Source: Climacium dendroides (Eukaryota > Streptophyta > Bryopsida > Hypnales > Climaciaceae). From it: a DNA stretch of 64,000 nucleotides. The translations under genes and the position numbers were made by a program. This document shows, one piece after another, positions 1-11,237 of this stretch; position 1 is the first letter of the stretch; every line of letters starts with the position of its first letter. The notes below the pieces were generated by a model, which had not been told where the DNA came from, did no database searches, and worked only from the letters and a program-made list of their open reading frames with translations. The stretch is from contig OX467090.1 of assembly GCA_950106755.1 (NCBI GenBank), positions 3,534,001 to 3,598,000 on the forward strand, read 5' to 3'.

Positions 1-286
1 TGCTCTTCCTTGGAACCAAGGTTGGAGGAAGTAACTTCCGCCGTCAACTGGTACGGCTCGCAAGTTTGAGTCTTCATTGGACGACACCTGCCGTGTCTTG
101 CGTCGCTTCGCCTGCGCCCGGTCTACGTACTTGAGTGGAATATGAAATATTCAGAACACCAACTTCCTTCGAATGCAATTCGAAGCTGCACGCGCTTGGT
201 CAACTTTGGTCCTTGAGTTCAGGATGGCCGCGCGCTGACCGAGTCCGCGTATATTGAACAGTCTAGATCCTACATGAAATGGAAAG

Positions 287-294
287 TATAAAAG
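287..294 (+). promoter_or_regulatory. TATA box of repeat-peptide gene, copy A
   Basis: TATAAAAG lies 258 bp upstream of the 53-codon ORF. It is repeated at 35746-35753 in copy B and matched by CATAAAAG at 32264-32271 in the diverged copy, at a similar distance from its ATG. Transcription would be expected to start about 25-30 bp downstream, which implies a leader of roughly 225 nt. No TSS data are available. Confidence 0.6.
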
Positions 295-544
295 CTAGAG
301 CACCAAGTCCATTTACAGAAAACGAAACAAACAGTCATTCTTCGGACAATACAATCTCCGTCGGGCCGAGTGATCCAGTGACAGAACTCGAAGAGCCTGG
401 CTGCAGGGATCTAGACATCGGCATTCGCATTCATTCTGTGAACTGGAAGTGCGATCTAGTTGAACCAAGCTCACCAAGCTTACCCAGCCTCCCGCACTTC
501 AACAGAGCTTCGATCAGAAGTCCAGAGCGAGCTAATTAATTGCC

Positions 545-706
545 ATGGCTGTGATGGGCGACGGGGGATCATCGAAGTGGAGGCCTCCCTCGAAGGCGTC
601 TCCCTTGGGCGACGGAGGCTCGTCCAAGTGGAGACCTCCGTCCAAGGCTAGTCCCATGGGGGATGGCGGGTCCTCCAAGTGGAGACCTCCGTCGAAGCGC
701 CAATGA
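545..706 (+). CDS. 53-aa tandem-repeat small protein, copy A
   Basis: Family not recognised. The ORF begins at a strong context (GCCATGGC) and encodes MAVM, then three perfect copies of GDGGSSKWRPPSK linked by ASPL and ASPM, ending KRQ. The repeat period is 17 residues. There is no signal peptide or membrane segment; the protein is basic and rich in Ser and Pro, so it is probably disordered. Comparison with the diverged copy at 32539-32700 gives 15 base changes, of which 12 are silent. The three amino-acid changes (V3M, L21F, A35S) all lie in linkers, so every core repeat is preserved. The antisense frame is also open but would take seven amino-acid changes. I infer a real, constrained micro-protein or a repeat-peptide precursor; the function is unknown. 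Confidence 0.75.
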   Translation: MAVMGDGGSSKWRPPSKASPLGDGGSSKWRPPSKASPMGDGGSSKWRPPSKRQ

Positions 707-1281
707 AACGAGCTTGTCGGGATCGATTGATCGATCGATCGAGAACATGCATTCACGACTGTCAGCACTAGGCAACGAAAGCAAGAATTCCACCTTGAGT
801 TCGTGTGAACAACCCGACCAATTCAATCCCTCCCTCCTTTGCTTGCTTGAGTCAGATTTTCCAACCGAAGAATCCAGTGCAGTTGAATGCCAACGTAGCA
901 AGCTTTTCCAGGAGAACACGGACTAAACGACGTCTTCAATTCGTCGACCTCCATCATCGAATATCGAAGGAGATCTCGATCTGACAACGCATGAGCTCCT
1001 AAGTAGTTCAGAGTTCTTTTGTTCGGATTCAGTTGACAGCAATGAATATTCAACGGACTAGAATAGTTCCAGTTCCAGTTTCTTTATTCATACATCGATT
1101 TCAGCCAGGACGTTGCAACAGACACTGATATCACAGCTTCGAAGCTGCCCATTTATTAATAAATGCATCAGGTGACTGTTCGTTCGAAAGTTAAGGCCTT
1201 CGAGTCTTCGATTGGTTGAAACACTGGTCTCTGCGTTGCATTGGGCTGCTGCTGATTGTCATGCATGATCTGTCTTTAAAT

Positions 1282-1714
1282 ATGATCGGCAGGCCTCCTC
1301 GTAGGTCAATTTCCTTCACGTTGCCGTCGAGGTGAGGAATGTCTACAATCTCTGAGGCAAGGCTATTTTTGGACACCAGTAGGGTTTTGTCCGATTTCTT
1401 CTTGCTTCAAGTTTGTGAATCCGTGGGTGGCATCCCTGATGGATCACCGCGACTGAATCGCTCTGTCTGTTTTATGCGTGTGTGGCTTCTCCCAATCATA
1501 GGAGTAACCATGACGAGAGATCCTTGGCTTCTGCCCTAACCGTTGTAATCTCTAGTAAGGTTAATCGGCTTGATTCGCTGAGATTTATTTTCCAATGACA
1601 ACTTCATGTGGTCAAATCCCTTGATGAGTGCATTCACCCTAGATGCCAGCGTAACCGACTGTAGTGGCCCCTCATTCTTTGCCTTCAAATGTACTCAATA
1701 TCCTTCTGCAGTTC
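1282..1714. other. No gene seen
   Basis: Sequence after the end of the duplicated block. I see no convincing coding sequence or repeat here. It may be the 3' side of the decayed minus-strand exon that follows. Confidence 0.4.
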
Positions 1715-2113
1715 CTAGTAGTTTGTATTCTGCAATGTTCGGTAATACGTGGATATAGAGAATGTTATCTTTTGACTGTTGACTATGTACGAGAAGATGT
1801 ATTCTTTGGTCTGATCGAGATCCGCCGTCTTGTAGCATACAAAGATCAGACCATTTGGTCTAGTCGTAACCTCCCAGACTACCTCTGTCAAAGTCACTGG
1901 TAGGTTATCCTCGACCTTCTTGTACTTTGTCTTGAAAGATAAGTTCTTGTTCATGGGGACGAGGGCAAGCGTCCAGTAGTCGACCTCTTCTGGTTCCTTC
2001 CACTTCCATCATTCATCCAACATGTCGACGTCTCTGTATTCCTCCTTATTGTCGTCAAAAATTTTGAATTGCTTCAAGTAGACCTTGAGCCCTCTCACTT
2101 GGGATTCCATATC
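1715..2113 (-). pseudogene. Decayed coding exon, unknown protein
   Basis: Read on the minus strand, a 3' splice site (TTTTGCAG) at about 2114 precedes ATATGGAATCC. The frame MESQVRGLKVYLKQF continues through one TGA after MLDE and on into WKWKEPEEVDYW, ALVPMNKNLSFKTKYK and TTRPNGLIFVCYKTADL. The reading is charged and well ordered with no low-complexity stretch, unlike the neighbouring AT-rich DNA. I do not recognise the family. The TGA, in an LDE-x-WKW context, is what CGA changing to TGA would give. The DNA upstream of the exon holds the first array of 21-bp palindromes. Likely a remnant of a mobile-element gene. Confidence 0.5.
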
Positions 2114-2135
2114 TGCAAAATGTCATGTAGCAACG

Positions 2136-3058
2136 TTTAACTCAAGTCAAGTTAAAAACATTCTCCAAGTACTGTTGTATTGGGATTGCTTACCTATCCA
2201 TAGATACGCAAAAGGAACAATTATGTATTGAGGGCTTCATGATAGTGAGTTGTTTTCCGTCTCATTTAACTCGATCCGAGTTAAACTCAGCTTCTTTGAG
2301 AGTACCACCTATACGGTTGCATCCCCAACCGATAGTTTGTTCTTATTCATTGATTGTTTTTATTTTGATTACGGCGTCTAGATAATTATCCGGCCTTTGA
2401 ATTTTTAGTTAGTGTACCTTGTCAACTTGTTGGTATTGGTTTAACTCAATCCGAGTTAAACCGACTAGTGATTCTCCTAGTGGCGACATTGTTCATATTG
2501 AATTATTGGGCTATGCTTTTTCTGGTTCTTTTATTGTGATTCTATTGTTGAAATGAGTCCCTTATCATATTGCGGACGAAACTTTAACTCAACTCGAGTT
2601 AAATGTCCTTTGGGATACAGCCATTTTCTCTGCGATCCTTGCATTTTTGGTGCAGAGTCATTTACTAGAAATGTTGTTGGTATTCAATGTTGATGTCCTT
2701 AAGCACATTTAACTCGAGTCGAGTTAAATGTTCACTTGATGGTGACCTTGGCATGTCTGTCTTTCAAAGGCTTCATGTGGTTTATCTTGAACCAAGTTGG
2801 TTTTTGTTCTTTGAGTATGGAGGTTTTAACTCAATTCAAGTTAATCATCCTGAGTTGGCGATGGCATTTTAACTCAAACCGAGTTAAAACCTTCTTTTGG
2901 GATCTCCATGTCCTTCGTTGTTGTGTTTACTGTTTGTCTCAAGCTATGTATCATCTGTTGTCATCTTGATTTCACATCGATGTATATTGACATTTTAACT
3001 CAATCCGAGTTAAATGTCTTCATTTTTTTGGGGCGCTTTTGACTCAAGTCGAGTTAAA
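2136..3058. repeat. Array A of nine 21-bp near-palindromes
   Basis: Nine copies of a 21-bp motif with arms TTTAACTCRA and YYGAGTTAAA around one central base start at 2136, 2265, 2440, 2583, 2708, 2825, 2868, 2994 and 3038. Spacing is 43-175 bp, and the DNA between copies is mostly unrelated. The outer eight bases of each arm are nearly invariant while the five central bases vary. This is what dispersed binding sites for a dimeric protein look like, rather than a decayed satellite. A second array occurs at 14820-15405. Both arrays lie just upstream of a transposon-like coding exon. Confidence 0.85.
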
Positions 3059-4320
3059 ATCATGTTAGCAATTTTTCTATAACTCAATGTTTATGATCTA
3101 GAAATGTACATGCTTCAAGTTAAACTATGATCAAATTAAATTTCTGGCAGGGAAGCAAGCTAGGACCACTGCTTCCACATTCTACTAGAATTTAATCATA
3201 AAGATACAAGTCATTTACCTGGTTATTTGAGTAGTTCCTGAGGTTGGAAATGCAATCACGAATGAAATGCAATTGTCCTTGGCATTCACAATTGTACTTT
3301 TAAGATGAAACAAACTTTCAAGTTTTGAATCCCAACAATCTAAAATGAAGAAACAAAGAGCCAAATACTTAAGAACAGAAGATACAATTTGAAGCTAACA
3401 CTGTACGTTATGAAACCACGTACACTCTAGGATGCTAAACCACATTACTCACTAACAATGCAAACCATGAAACCACATATGCTCACTAAGGATCTACATT
3501 ATGAAACTTACTTAATCAAAATGAACACACAACCAAATGTCAGATCCACCAACATACACACAAATCGAAGTATAAACAAGCAGCGACGTACATACAAAGC
3601 AAAATCTACTCAAAGTATTGCAGTTGTGTATATAAAAGTGGAAATGGAATCTAAACTGACAAACCCTAAGGCAGTTGAGCACATACCAAAAAAGTTGAAC
3701 ACGTTTGGAAATCACCCGCTGCACGTCATTGATACCCTAAAGCCGTTGTGATTTTCAGAAATGAAACAAACTTTTCAGAACCGCTCACAGCATCTGAAAC
3801 AGGAACCTGAAACTCAAAAACCACCACTCACAGAACTTGAAACTTGGAAACTCACTAGTCAAAGCTCGGAAACTCACAACTCAAACCAACTCGGAAACTC
3901 ACAACTTGGACCTAGTCGCAAACTCACAACTCAAAAACTTACAATTTAGACCAACTCGAAAACTCACAATTTAGACCAACAGAAACTCAGAACTCTAACT
4001 GATGAAAACTAACAACTCGAAAACTAACAATTCACAGCTCAGGAACTCACAAACACCCTAAACTCACATTCAAGCAACTCGGGAACCCACAAACTCAAGA
4101 CTCACATTCAATGAGCTCAGAAACTCACGAACTTAAGAAACTGAAAAAGTTAGGAAACTCACAAACTGAGAAAGAACTCACAAACTCACAAACTGAGAAA
4201 GAAATTAGGGTTTCTAGGATTTCCAGATGGGAGAGAAGAGCCTTGCTCCGTGACTTTGACCTATAACCATGGGATTCACCACCCTATGACCGTGGATTTA
4301 AAATACATCTAGTACAAGTA
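3059..4320. repeat. AT-rich DNA with degenerate AACTCACAA repeats
   Basis: No gene is visible. From about 3820 to 4210 the sequence is a degenerate array of short units such as GGAAACTCACAACT and AACTCACAAACTGAG. The phrase CTATGACCGTGGATTT at about 4282 recurs at about 40271, showing that pieces of this region are dispersed repeats. Confidence 0.6.
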
Positions 4321-4394
4321 CTAATTTTTTTTAAATCATTTTTGATGCATATAACCATAGGTTCTTATATTACTTTGGTTTGAGAATATGTAGA

Positions 4395-6225
4395 AAATTT
4401 TTCAAAATTTTTCACTATGTAGATTGCAAGATATTAGCGTTTGAAGTAACAAAATTCTTTTTTTTGTCCCTGCAAAAAATTGGGCGGTTGCACTTCTTAA
4501 GGTCAGATCATTTTGAAACTAAACCCAAAATGGTGGTAACTCTTTGGATTCATTTTTCAAGGCAAGTTGGCTACATTCTTGAAAATTTTCAAATCATTTG
4601 GAATTGCACAACATATAGGAGAAAATATAAAGTAGAAAGAAGTAGAAAATCATTCAAAATACAAAATTGTTACCAATTTATTAATGAAATTGAAAAATGC
4701 CAATCCCAATGGTTGTAATGTTTTAATAAACAATCGACATCCATGAACTTTATTTTTTTTCAAAAATATTAAAAGTTGAATTAAATAAAGGACTTCGTAG
4801 TTTATTTTAGAGTAAGGATTTCATAACTACCTTCAAACTATCCACAACTAAAATTGCTCATAACTCTCATCTCATTAATCAAAATGAAATGAGTCAAAGA
4901 TATCCAAGTATAAATAAATCTAGAAAACCAATTTCAAAATTCATTTTTTTTAAAAGTGATTTTTGAAGAAGTTTTTTTTCTACCTAGACTACCCATCGAA
5001 CAAAGAAAACTACATAATTATCATACAATAACTTTTTAACCATGTAGTCAAAAGTTATGAAAATTGTTGGGCCTCAAAGCTACTCTTTGGGCACATGTTG
5101 TGTGAAAATTTCAATGAAAAATCATTTGCCTATACATTCATAGTCTTGACTAAAATTTATATGATAACTGCATATTTAAGGAGCATTCTTGTTCAGTTTA
5201 CCGTGCTTGCTTAAGATAGCTGATTGATAATTTTTTACAAGTTTAGTGTATGAAAAAACTATTTGTGTAGATCTTTGATTTTTTCAAATTTTTTATTGAA
5301 AGATTAAAATTATTGAATGTGATACTTTAAAGTATAATGTGTATATAAAATTATATCGATTTTTTTTATCATTTGTTGGAATAATTCTTTTTTAATAATC
5401 CAACCAATGGTTAGGACGAGAATCAATAATTTATAATGTATATGTATATATGTATATATGTGTATATAAATAGAAATAATTCCTAAAGAACCAAACACCA
5501 TTTTTTGGCAATATAGTGATTTTAGGCAGTTCACTATATACAAAATTTTTAGATTTTTCTTTTAGATTTTCACATAGGATGTGCTCAAGAAGTAGCATGA
5601 AGGCCCAACAATTTTTATAACTTTTGACTATATGGTTAAAAAGTTATTATATGATATATAATTTTCATTGATCTTCGGGGAGCTCAAAAACTTCTTTTAG
5701 AAATAAAAATTTGAAATTGGTTCTCTAGATTTATATGTGGAAAGTTTTGAATCATTCCATTTTGATTAATGAGATGAAAGTTACTTGAAGAATTTTAGTT
5801 TATGGGTGGTTATGGAATCTCTACTATCAAATAAAATTTTGAAGTCCTTTTGTAATTCAATTTTCAATATTTTTGAAATTTTTAAAAAAAACAACATGGA
5901 TGTGGATTGTTTATTACAACATTAAAACCATCGGGACTATTTTACCTTTATAAATCATTCTCTGACTACTTCTTTGCTTCTTTCCACTTATTGTTTTATT
6001 CCTATATGGTGTACAATTTCAAATCATTTGAAATTTTTCAAACATGTAGCTAACTTACCTAGAAAAATGAATTGAAAGAGTTACCAACATTTTTGACATT
6101 TTTCATATAAATGTGACCTTGTAAAGTAAAGTTGCTTGGATTTTTGCAAGGCTCCAAAATTTTTTGGGTCATTTCAAATGTTAATATCTTGCAATCCATA
6201 TGGTGGAAATTCTCTCATTATATTT
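4395..6225. repeat. Large AT-rich inverted repeat (foldback)
   Basis: The left arm (about 4395-5130) reads through landmarks such as TAGATTGCAAGATATTAG, CCAATCCCAATGGTTGTAA, TAATAAACAAT and CATCTCATTAATCAAAATG. The right arm (about 5560-6225) contains the same landmarks in reverse complement and reverse order. A single-orientation copy is at about 38790-39420, another lies inside the CACTA element at about 17210-17700, and a fragment is at about 7780-8010. No protein is encoded. This is an unclassified dispersed repeat family, here as a head-to-head pair. A (TATATG) microsatellite lies in the loop near 5440. Confidence 0.75.
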
Positions 6226-8300
6226 GACTTAGAGTTTTTAAGATATTTGATATTTGGGTATCTAATTTGGTCTATAGTAGCATTAATACAACAAAAAATA
6301 AAATAGATCTTATATACGTATTAATGAACATAAAAATCCACCAGTATTACAACTTCCAATTTGTCAAATTTAATATATCTTTTGAATGAAAATACCCTCA
6401 TTTTTATATGAGGTACTTGATCAATTTAATTAAAAACTTTAATTTAAAATCATTTTTGTTTATTTTTGTATATTTTGATTGATTACACTTTGTACCTATA
6501 GACTTTATTTTACAAGAAAGCGCTAAAAGTGGCATCGTTATGTTTGAAAATTAATAATTTAAAGATAGTATAAATGCAATGAATGTGAATTAATTATAAA
6601 ACTTTAAATTATAAGACACAATTTGTTTTTACAATTGAATGCACAGTCGGGCATTTCTTCAATATGATTGATAATGATAAGACATGTATAATATTTAATG
6701 AATTTAGTGTATTTGTAAGAATATAAAAATAAGTTTGTGAATTTAATAGAAGATTAATACTTTCCAACTATATAAGTAAATGTTTATAAAAAGATTGGGA
6801 AAAAAAATCATCTATAATATTTTGAAAATCTCAAAATGATCTGTCTTGTATAAACACAAAAGTTGATTGATTCTATTGGACATTGTTTGACGACTCAATA
6901 TCTTTTGATTTGGATGGATTTCTATACAACAATATTCTTTTAGGTTGTATTTTCTACTTAGAAAACTTGAAGGCAAAAATTGGTAAAGACCTACATTATA
7001 TTCAATCTACAAAAATCATATGCACATAGCTAATCAATTTATTTGTCAAACATACGCATTCCTAATTCACAACAATGCCCAATAAAGATATTACCAAAGA
7101 TAGACCATGCACTATTTAACAAATGAAATTATGAATTAAAATAAATTCTTGATGGTAATAGAATAGCAACTCAATTCTATAGTGCTTCCTTCATGTATTT
7201 CTAATTGTCAAAAAATCTTATAATTACAATTAGAATCTAATAATATTCTATATTATTCTAATTATTGTTATTTTATACATTTGATTTTGTAAAGGACCAT
7301 GGACAATCATTAGAATCTTACATTATTTGTACCATTCAAATTATATAACGGAGTCCTTAGTTTAGTCCAACCAACAAAGTATTACATGTAGTAAAACAAA
7401 TAAATAGTACCTTCTTATTTCAATTTTTTTTGCAAAATACTTGCATCCAAATTGAGATAAATTCTTTTAGCTTACAATTCACCACCACCCATTTTTTTGG
7501 TCTTAAGGTATCAAGCCACTTGCATCCAAATTCATTGATAAATACTTTGACTCTTGGTTAATCCCTAAAGTCCCACTGTTCCTACGGGGGACAAAGTGGA
7601 TTTTAGGCAGGCTCCTATGATCTCAATTTTTACCCTAAATATTTAGAAACTTTTCCATAAGATAGAAAAAATTATGAGCTTTCTGGGAATATAATTTTTA
7701 TTTCAATTGGTGCCCGGGAGCAAAGGTTATTCCACAATAACCTCAAAATGGGGGAGATTGGGCAACAAAAAATATCTACAAAAATTTGAAATAAATATTT
7801 GAAATTTTTTTCCTTATAGATTATATTTTTTTGTAAATGGGAAGCTTTGATTCATTCCATTTGGATTGAAAATGTAAAAGTTATGGAGCTTCTTGTTTTG
7901 CAAGCAATCATAGGAACTTCTTGAAAGAAATGAGTTGCTTTCACTTTGAATACTAATATCTTTCAATCTATATAGTCAAAAATCAACAAAAATTTATCAA
8001 ATGATCTGAAACAAGTATAGAACAAGATCCTATGGTCAGATTTTTAAAAAAATTAAAAAAATTAATTTTGTAGGTGAACGTAGTAGAAGTGGTAGTTTAG
8101 AGTGGTTTTGACACAAAAATGGCCTTGGGACTTTAGAGGTTAACTTGTTCCTTTTTTTTTGGCCTTCAATTATCAATTCATTTTGAATTCAATTCAATGA
8201 TAAAAAAGAAATTGGCCCTTGGATTATCACTCCCCATTTCTCTACACAATTATTAACAAATTGAAATCAAAATTATTGTTTGACCTCAAAAACCTCCGAT
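6226..8300. other. AT-rich gene-free DNA
   Basis: Very AT-rich with no supported ORF. Contains a partial copy of the foldback family (about 7780-8010). Confidence 0.5.
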
Positions 8301-8307
8301 GCCTGAA

Positions 8308-8324
8308 CCCTAAACCCTAAACCC
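8308..8324. repeat. Interstitial telomere-type repeat
   Basis: CCCTAAACCCTAAACCC, two and a half units of the plant-type telomere heptamer, embedded in AT-rich DNA. Too short to be a telomere. Confidence 0.8.
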
Positions 8325-9324
8325 TTAGTCTTTTTTTTGTGATTGCATATAACAAGGGTAGGTGTGGCTTGAACCTCCTTGCAAGATCTTTATATATTTT
8401 TATAAGTTGATTAAAAATCCTTATAAAAATATTTTCAAAATATTTTTTGAGACAACTTTAATAGATAAAAGTTTTTTCTATCTATTTAGTTTCTCAAACT
8501 TCTAATACCAAAAAATTTAAGCTTTTGGTATGATGGATTAAGGAAATTTTACTTTCCATTTGTTTGCCCCTCCCACCCTCCCGTCTTTGTTATTCCCTTC
8601 TTTCTTTTTTCCTTTCTAAATAAGCCTTGGGTCCATCTTTTATATATATGGCCACCCATGTTGTTTAAAGCCTTGGGTGGTTACAATCAAATTAATGGGC
8701 ATTTTTTACATGGTTAAAAATTGCAGTAACCACATTGTTGGAACATGATACAATGTGATTAGATGTCTAAATAAGCCACCTATGGTAATTGTGGGAGTCC
8801 TAAATAGGGCCTTAGAAGTTTTTAGGAGGAATTGAGGACATAGTGGGTTCATCTAGATAAATTTTTTGTCTTTTTGCTATAAAAATAGAATAGGGAGAAA
8901 GAAGAACCGGAACCGGAAAATCGGAAAACTTTAACTCCATAATAGAGTTAATGGTTACTCCTAAAAATTGGAACCGGAAAATCAATAACTGGGAACATGA
9001 TTGATTTCAATTGGTATTCCAAAAGGCATGGCTCAATAAAAACCGGAAACCGGAAGTTAACGGTCATCCCCAAATAATGATGAGCAAAGTAGTGGTCCGG
9101 AGGATTTCACGGCGAACCTCCAACAGCCATCTTAACAGTCCAATGATCGGAAACGTCAAAACCAACGGTTACAAACGGGAAGTAGGAAGAATTCAATGTC
9201 AAACCTTTTTCCAGTTTCTTCGGCAAGTTATAACTTGGGAATTGTTTCCGTTAGGGTTCATAGTTGATTAGAGAGTTTCTGGTTTTTCTTAACAATTTGA
9301 GTTTTCGAGTAAGCCAGTGCTGCA
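8325..9324. other. Leader region of gag-like ORF
   Basis: No convincing gene. From about 8900 the sequence becomes rich in CCGGAA motifs, a composition it shares with the following ORF up to about 10700. This suggests that 8900-11300 is one inserted element. Weak resemblance between about 8620-8830 and about 12600-12800 could be a pair of very old long terminal repeats, but I cannot show this by eye. Confidence 0.35.
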
Positions 9325-11237
9325 GTGCGAGCGAATGCTGTGAAGGTTAGTTGGAGAAGAGAAAGGGAGAGCACTGCAACCATGTCTAGGAGTGAGGCTG
9401 AGGAAGAGCCCCCCACTACGAAGATATCGCTTAGAAACATCGTTCTGGTTATTCCGGAAGATGCGAAAGAGAAAGCAGACCTGGTGGAGGATCTTAGTCA
9501 GATGGGCTGTGCAGGGCTGATAGAAAGGCCTTGGAGTTTCAAAGACGAAATGATGGTGCGGGAGGTATTGCATCCGCAGTCGAATGAATGGAGGAAGACC
9601 TTGAAGGCGCTTCCGGACAAGTGGACTGCAGGAGTATAGCGGGAGGTTTATGGTTTTTCCCGGAACGGAGAAGGGCTGGCGTCCCGGACAGACAAGTCCA
9701 CGGTGGGTAAGTTCCAGAACGCCCCTCATACAAAAGATGGATACACAGCGAGTGACTGCAAGGATAAACAAGAGAAGAGGTTGCTAGAGTTTCTAGTTCC
9801 GATTCTCAGTCCGGATAGAGGAAACCGGATGACCATCACTTTGGGAAATACGATCTTTGGTGCACTGTCCGGAGACAGGAAGGTAGATTGGGGGCTAGTC
9901 TTGAGAGATTATGTCACCAAACTATGCAAGGGAGTGGGAAAGACTAAACCATCTAGCCTTTACCCATTTCTTTTTCATTTGTATCATGCCCAAGATTGTA
10001 TGAGGGCGCAAGAGAGATAGGAATACACAGTCCAGGAGGTCAAACTGACCCACAGAATGAAACCTGACTCCGATGATGAGATGGAAGAGATAGAGGTTAA
10101 AAGAGAGGCTTCCGGTTCGTTGGGGAAACCGGAACCGGAAAAGAGGAAAGGAAAAGAGGTCTAGATAGAGAAAGAGAAGGATCAAATTTGGAACAGCGAT
10201 CCCTTAGGGTCGATTATAGGGGAGCTCAAGAAAGTCCGGGAAGAATATGAGAAAGAGAGAAGTACCTTGAAAAAGGTATGTAAGTTGTTGGGGATATTCT
10301 TAGGACAGAGTGTGTAGAGAAAATCCGGAACTTGATAGAGGATGCTGAGGGAAGATCCGGAAAGGCAAAGTATCAAGATTTGGCGGATGAATTGCTGTCC
10401 TTGAAAGAATAACTGAGTAGACAGAAATAGGAAAGTGAGCGTAACCGGAAATATTCAGTTCAAACTGTAGAGACGATTGACCGGATTAGCGAGTTCATCG
10501 CCCTTCCGGCAGAAGCATTGAACAAGGCTAGGTTATTTGATGAGAAGGTTTTGGAAGGGGTAGGAAAGCTAGGGGACAAAGTCATTCATGTCCTAGTATC
10601 CTTCAACTTTAAAATGGAGCAGTTACTTGTTCAATTGAGAGAGGTCATAGGGGAGGTCAGTCCACCTCCCCAACCGGAATCAAAACCGGAAATGGTTGTT
10701 ACAACAGAGGCGACTCCATCCAAGTAGACGTCCCCAATGACACGAGAGAAATCTGGACATTCATCCGAAGATGTGGTGATAGTTACTTCTGCTAAGGAGA
10801 CTGTTACCCTGGAAACCGGAACTTCGCGCACACCAACACCCGGATCAGTATTGCGGGGAAAGGCAAAAGTGGAAGAGGTAGATTTAGGGACGCCACAAAG
10901 CAAGATTTTGAAGGCCTCTCCCACTCCTAGCCAGGTGAAGATGAAGACTCCAAGGCCTCCATCAGCAAGGAAACCAATCCAGGCGAAGTCAGATGAAGAA
11001 GAAGAAGATGAAGGTTCAGAAGAAGAGGATTCCAGTTTTGAATCAGGAAAGGAGTCCGAACCATACTCTGATCCGGATCAGGAACTGACTGCACCGAAGA
11101 AGAAGAGAGCCAAGACCAAGGCTCAGTCCTCCAAGGCCAAGAAACAGAAGACAGTTTCCGGTTCCATCCGGAAACAACCAGCACGGAAGGGCACCCCGAA
11201 ACTAAGTGCAACACCGGGGAAGCGGCAGAAAAGTTAG
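9325..11237 (+). pseudogene. Decayed gag-like retroelement ORF
   Basis: A frame of about 640 codons runs from 9325 (or ATG 9382) to TAG at 11235-11237. It is broken by TAG at 9637, 10018, 10162, 10315, 10428 and 10725 and TAA at 10410, with one frame change at about 10316. It encodes an N-terminal globular region (MTITLGNTIFGALSG, then VDWGLVLRDYVTKLCKG and LYPFLFHLYHAQDCMRAQER), a Lys/Glu-rich coiled-coil, an acidic run (DEEEEDEGSEEEDSS) and a very basic tail (KKKRAKTKAQSSKAKKQK). This layout resembles plant retroelement or putative plant transposon proteins, but I cannot name the family. That almost all stops are TAG fits C-to-T change of CAG. Confidence 0.55.

Larger units (their letters stand above)
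1..1281 (+). repeat. Duplicated block, copy A (cut by window start)
   Basis: This block matches 35460-36740 at a constant offset of 35459. By eye I saw one substitution (1237 T against 36696 G), then a 9-bp length difference near 1269, after which the copies diverge past about 1281. All long ORF translations in the two copies are identical. A third, clearly diverged copy lies at about 31735-33200. The block holds a TATA box, a long leader, a 53-codon repeat-peptide ORF, a 3' region and an AATAAA at 1158-1163, so it looks like a complete small transcription unit. It is richer in GC than its AT-rich surroundings. The left limit of copy A lies outside the window. Confidence 0.95.

Noticed and set aside
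279..539. 86-codon ORF upstream of the small repeat gene
   Set aside because: Not preserved in the diverged copy C. It lies in the leader after the TATA box and is probably not translated.
532..768. Antisense ORF over the small repeat gene (DGGLHLDEPPSP repeats)
   Set aside because: Between copies A and C it would carry seven amino-acid changes against three for the plus strand, and its repeats are less alike. The plus-strand ORF also has shared start and stop.
8308..8324. Telomere end
   Set aside because: Only two and a half units, in the middle of continuous sequence.
9325..11237. Reassigned stop codon (TAG read as Gln)
   Set aside because: TAA and TGA also interrupt genes in the window, and the other genes show the usual decay. 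C-to-T nonsense mutation explains the TAG excess.
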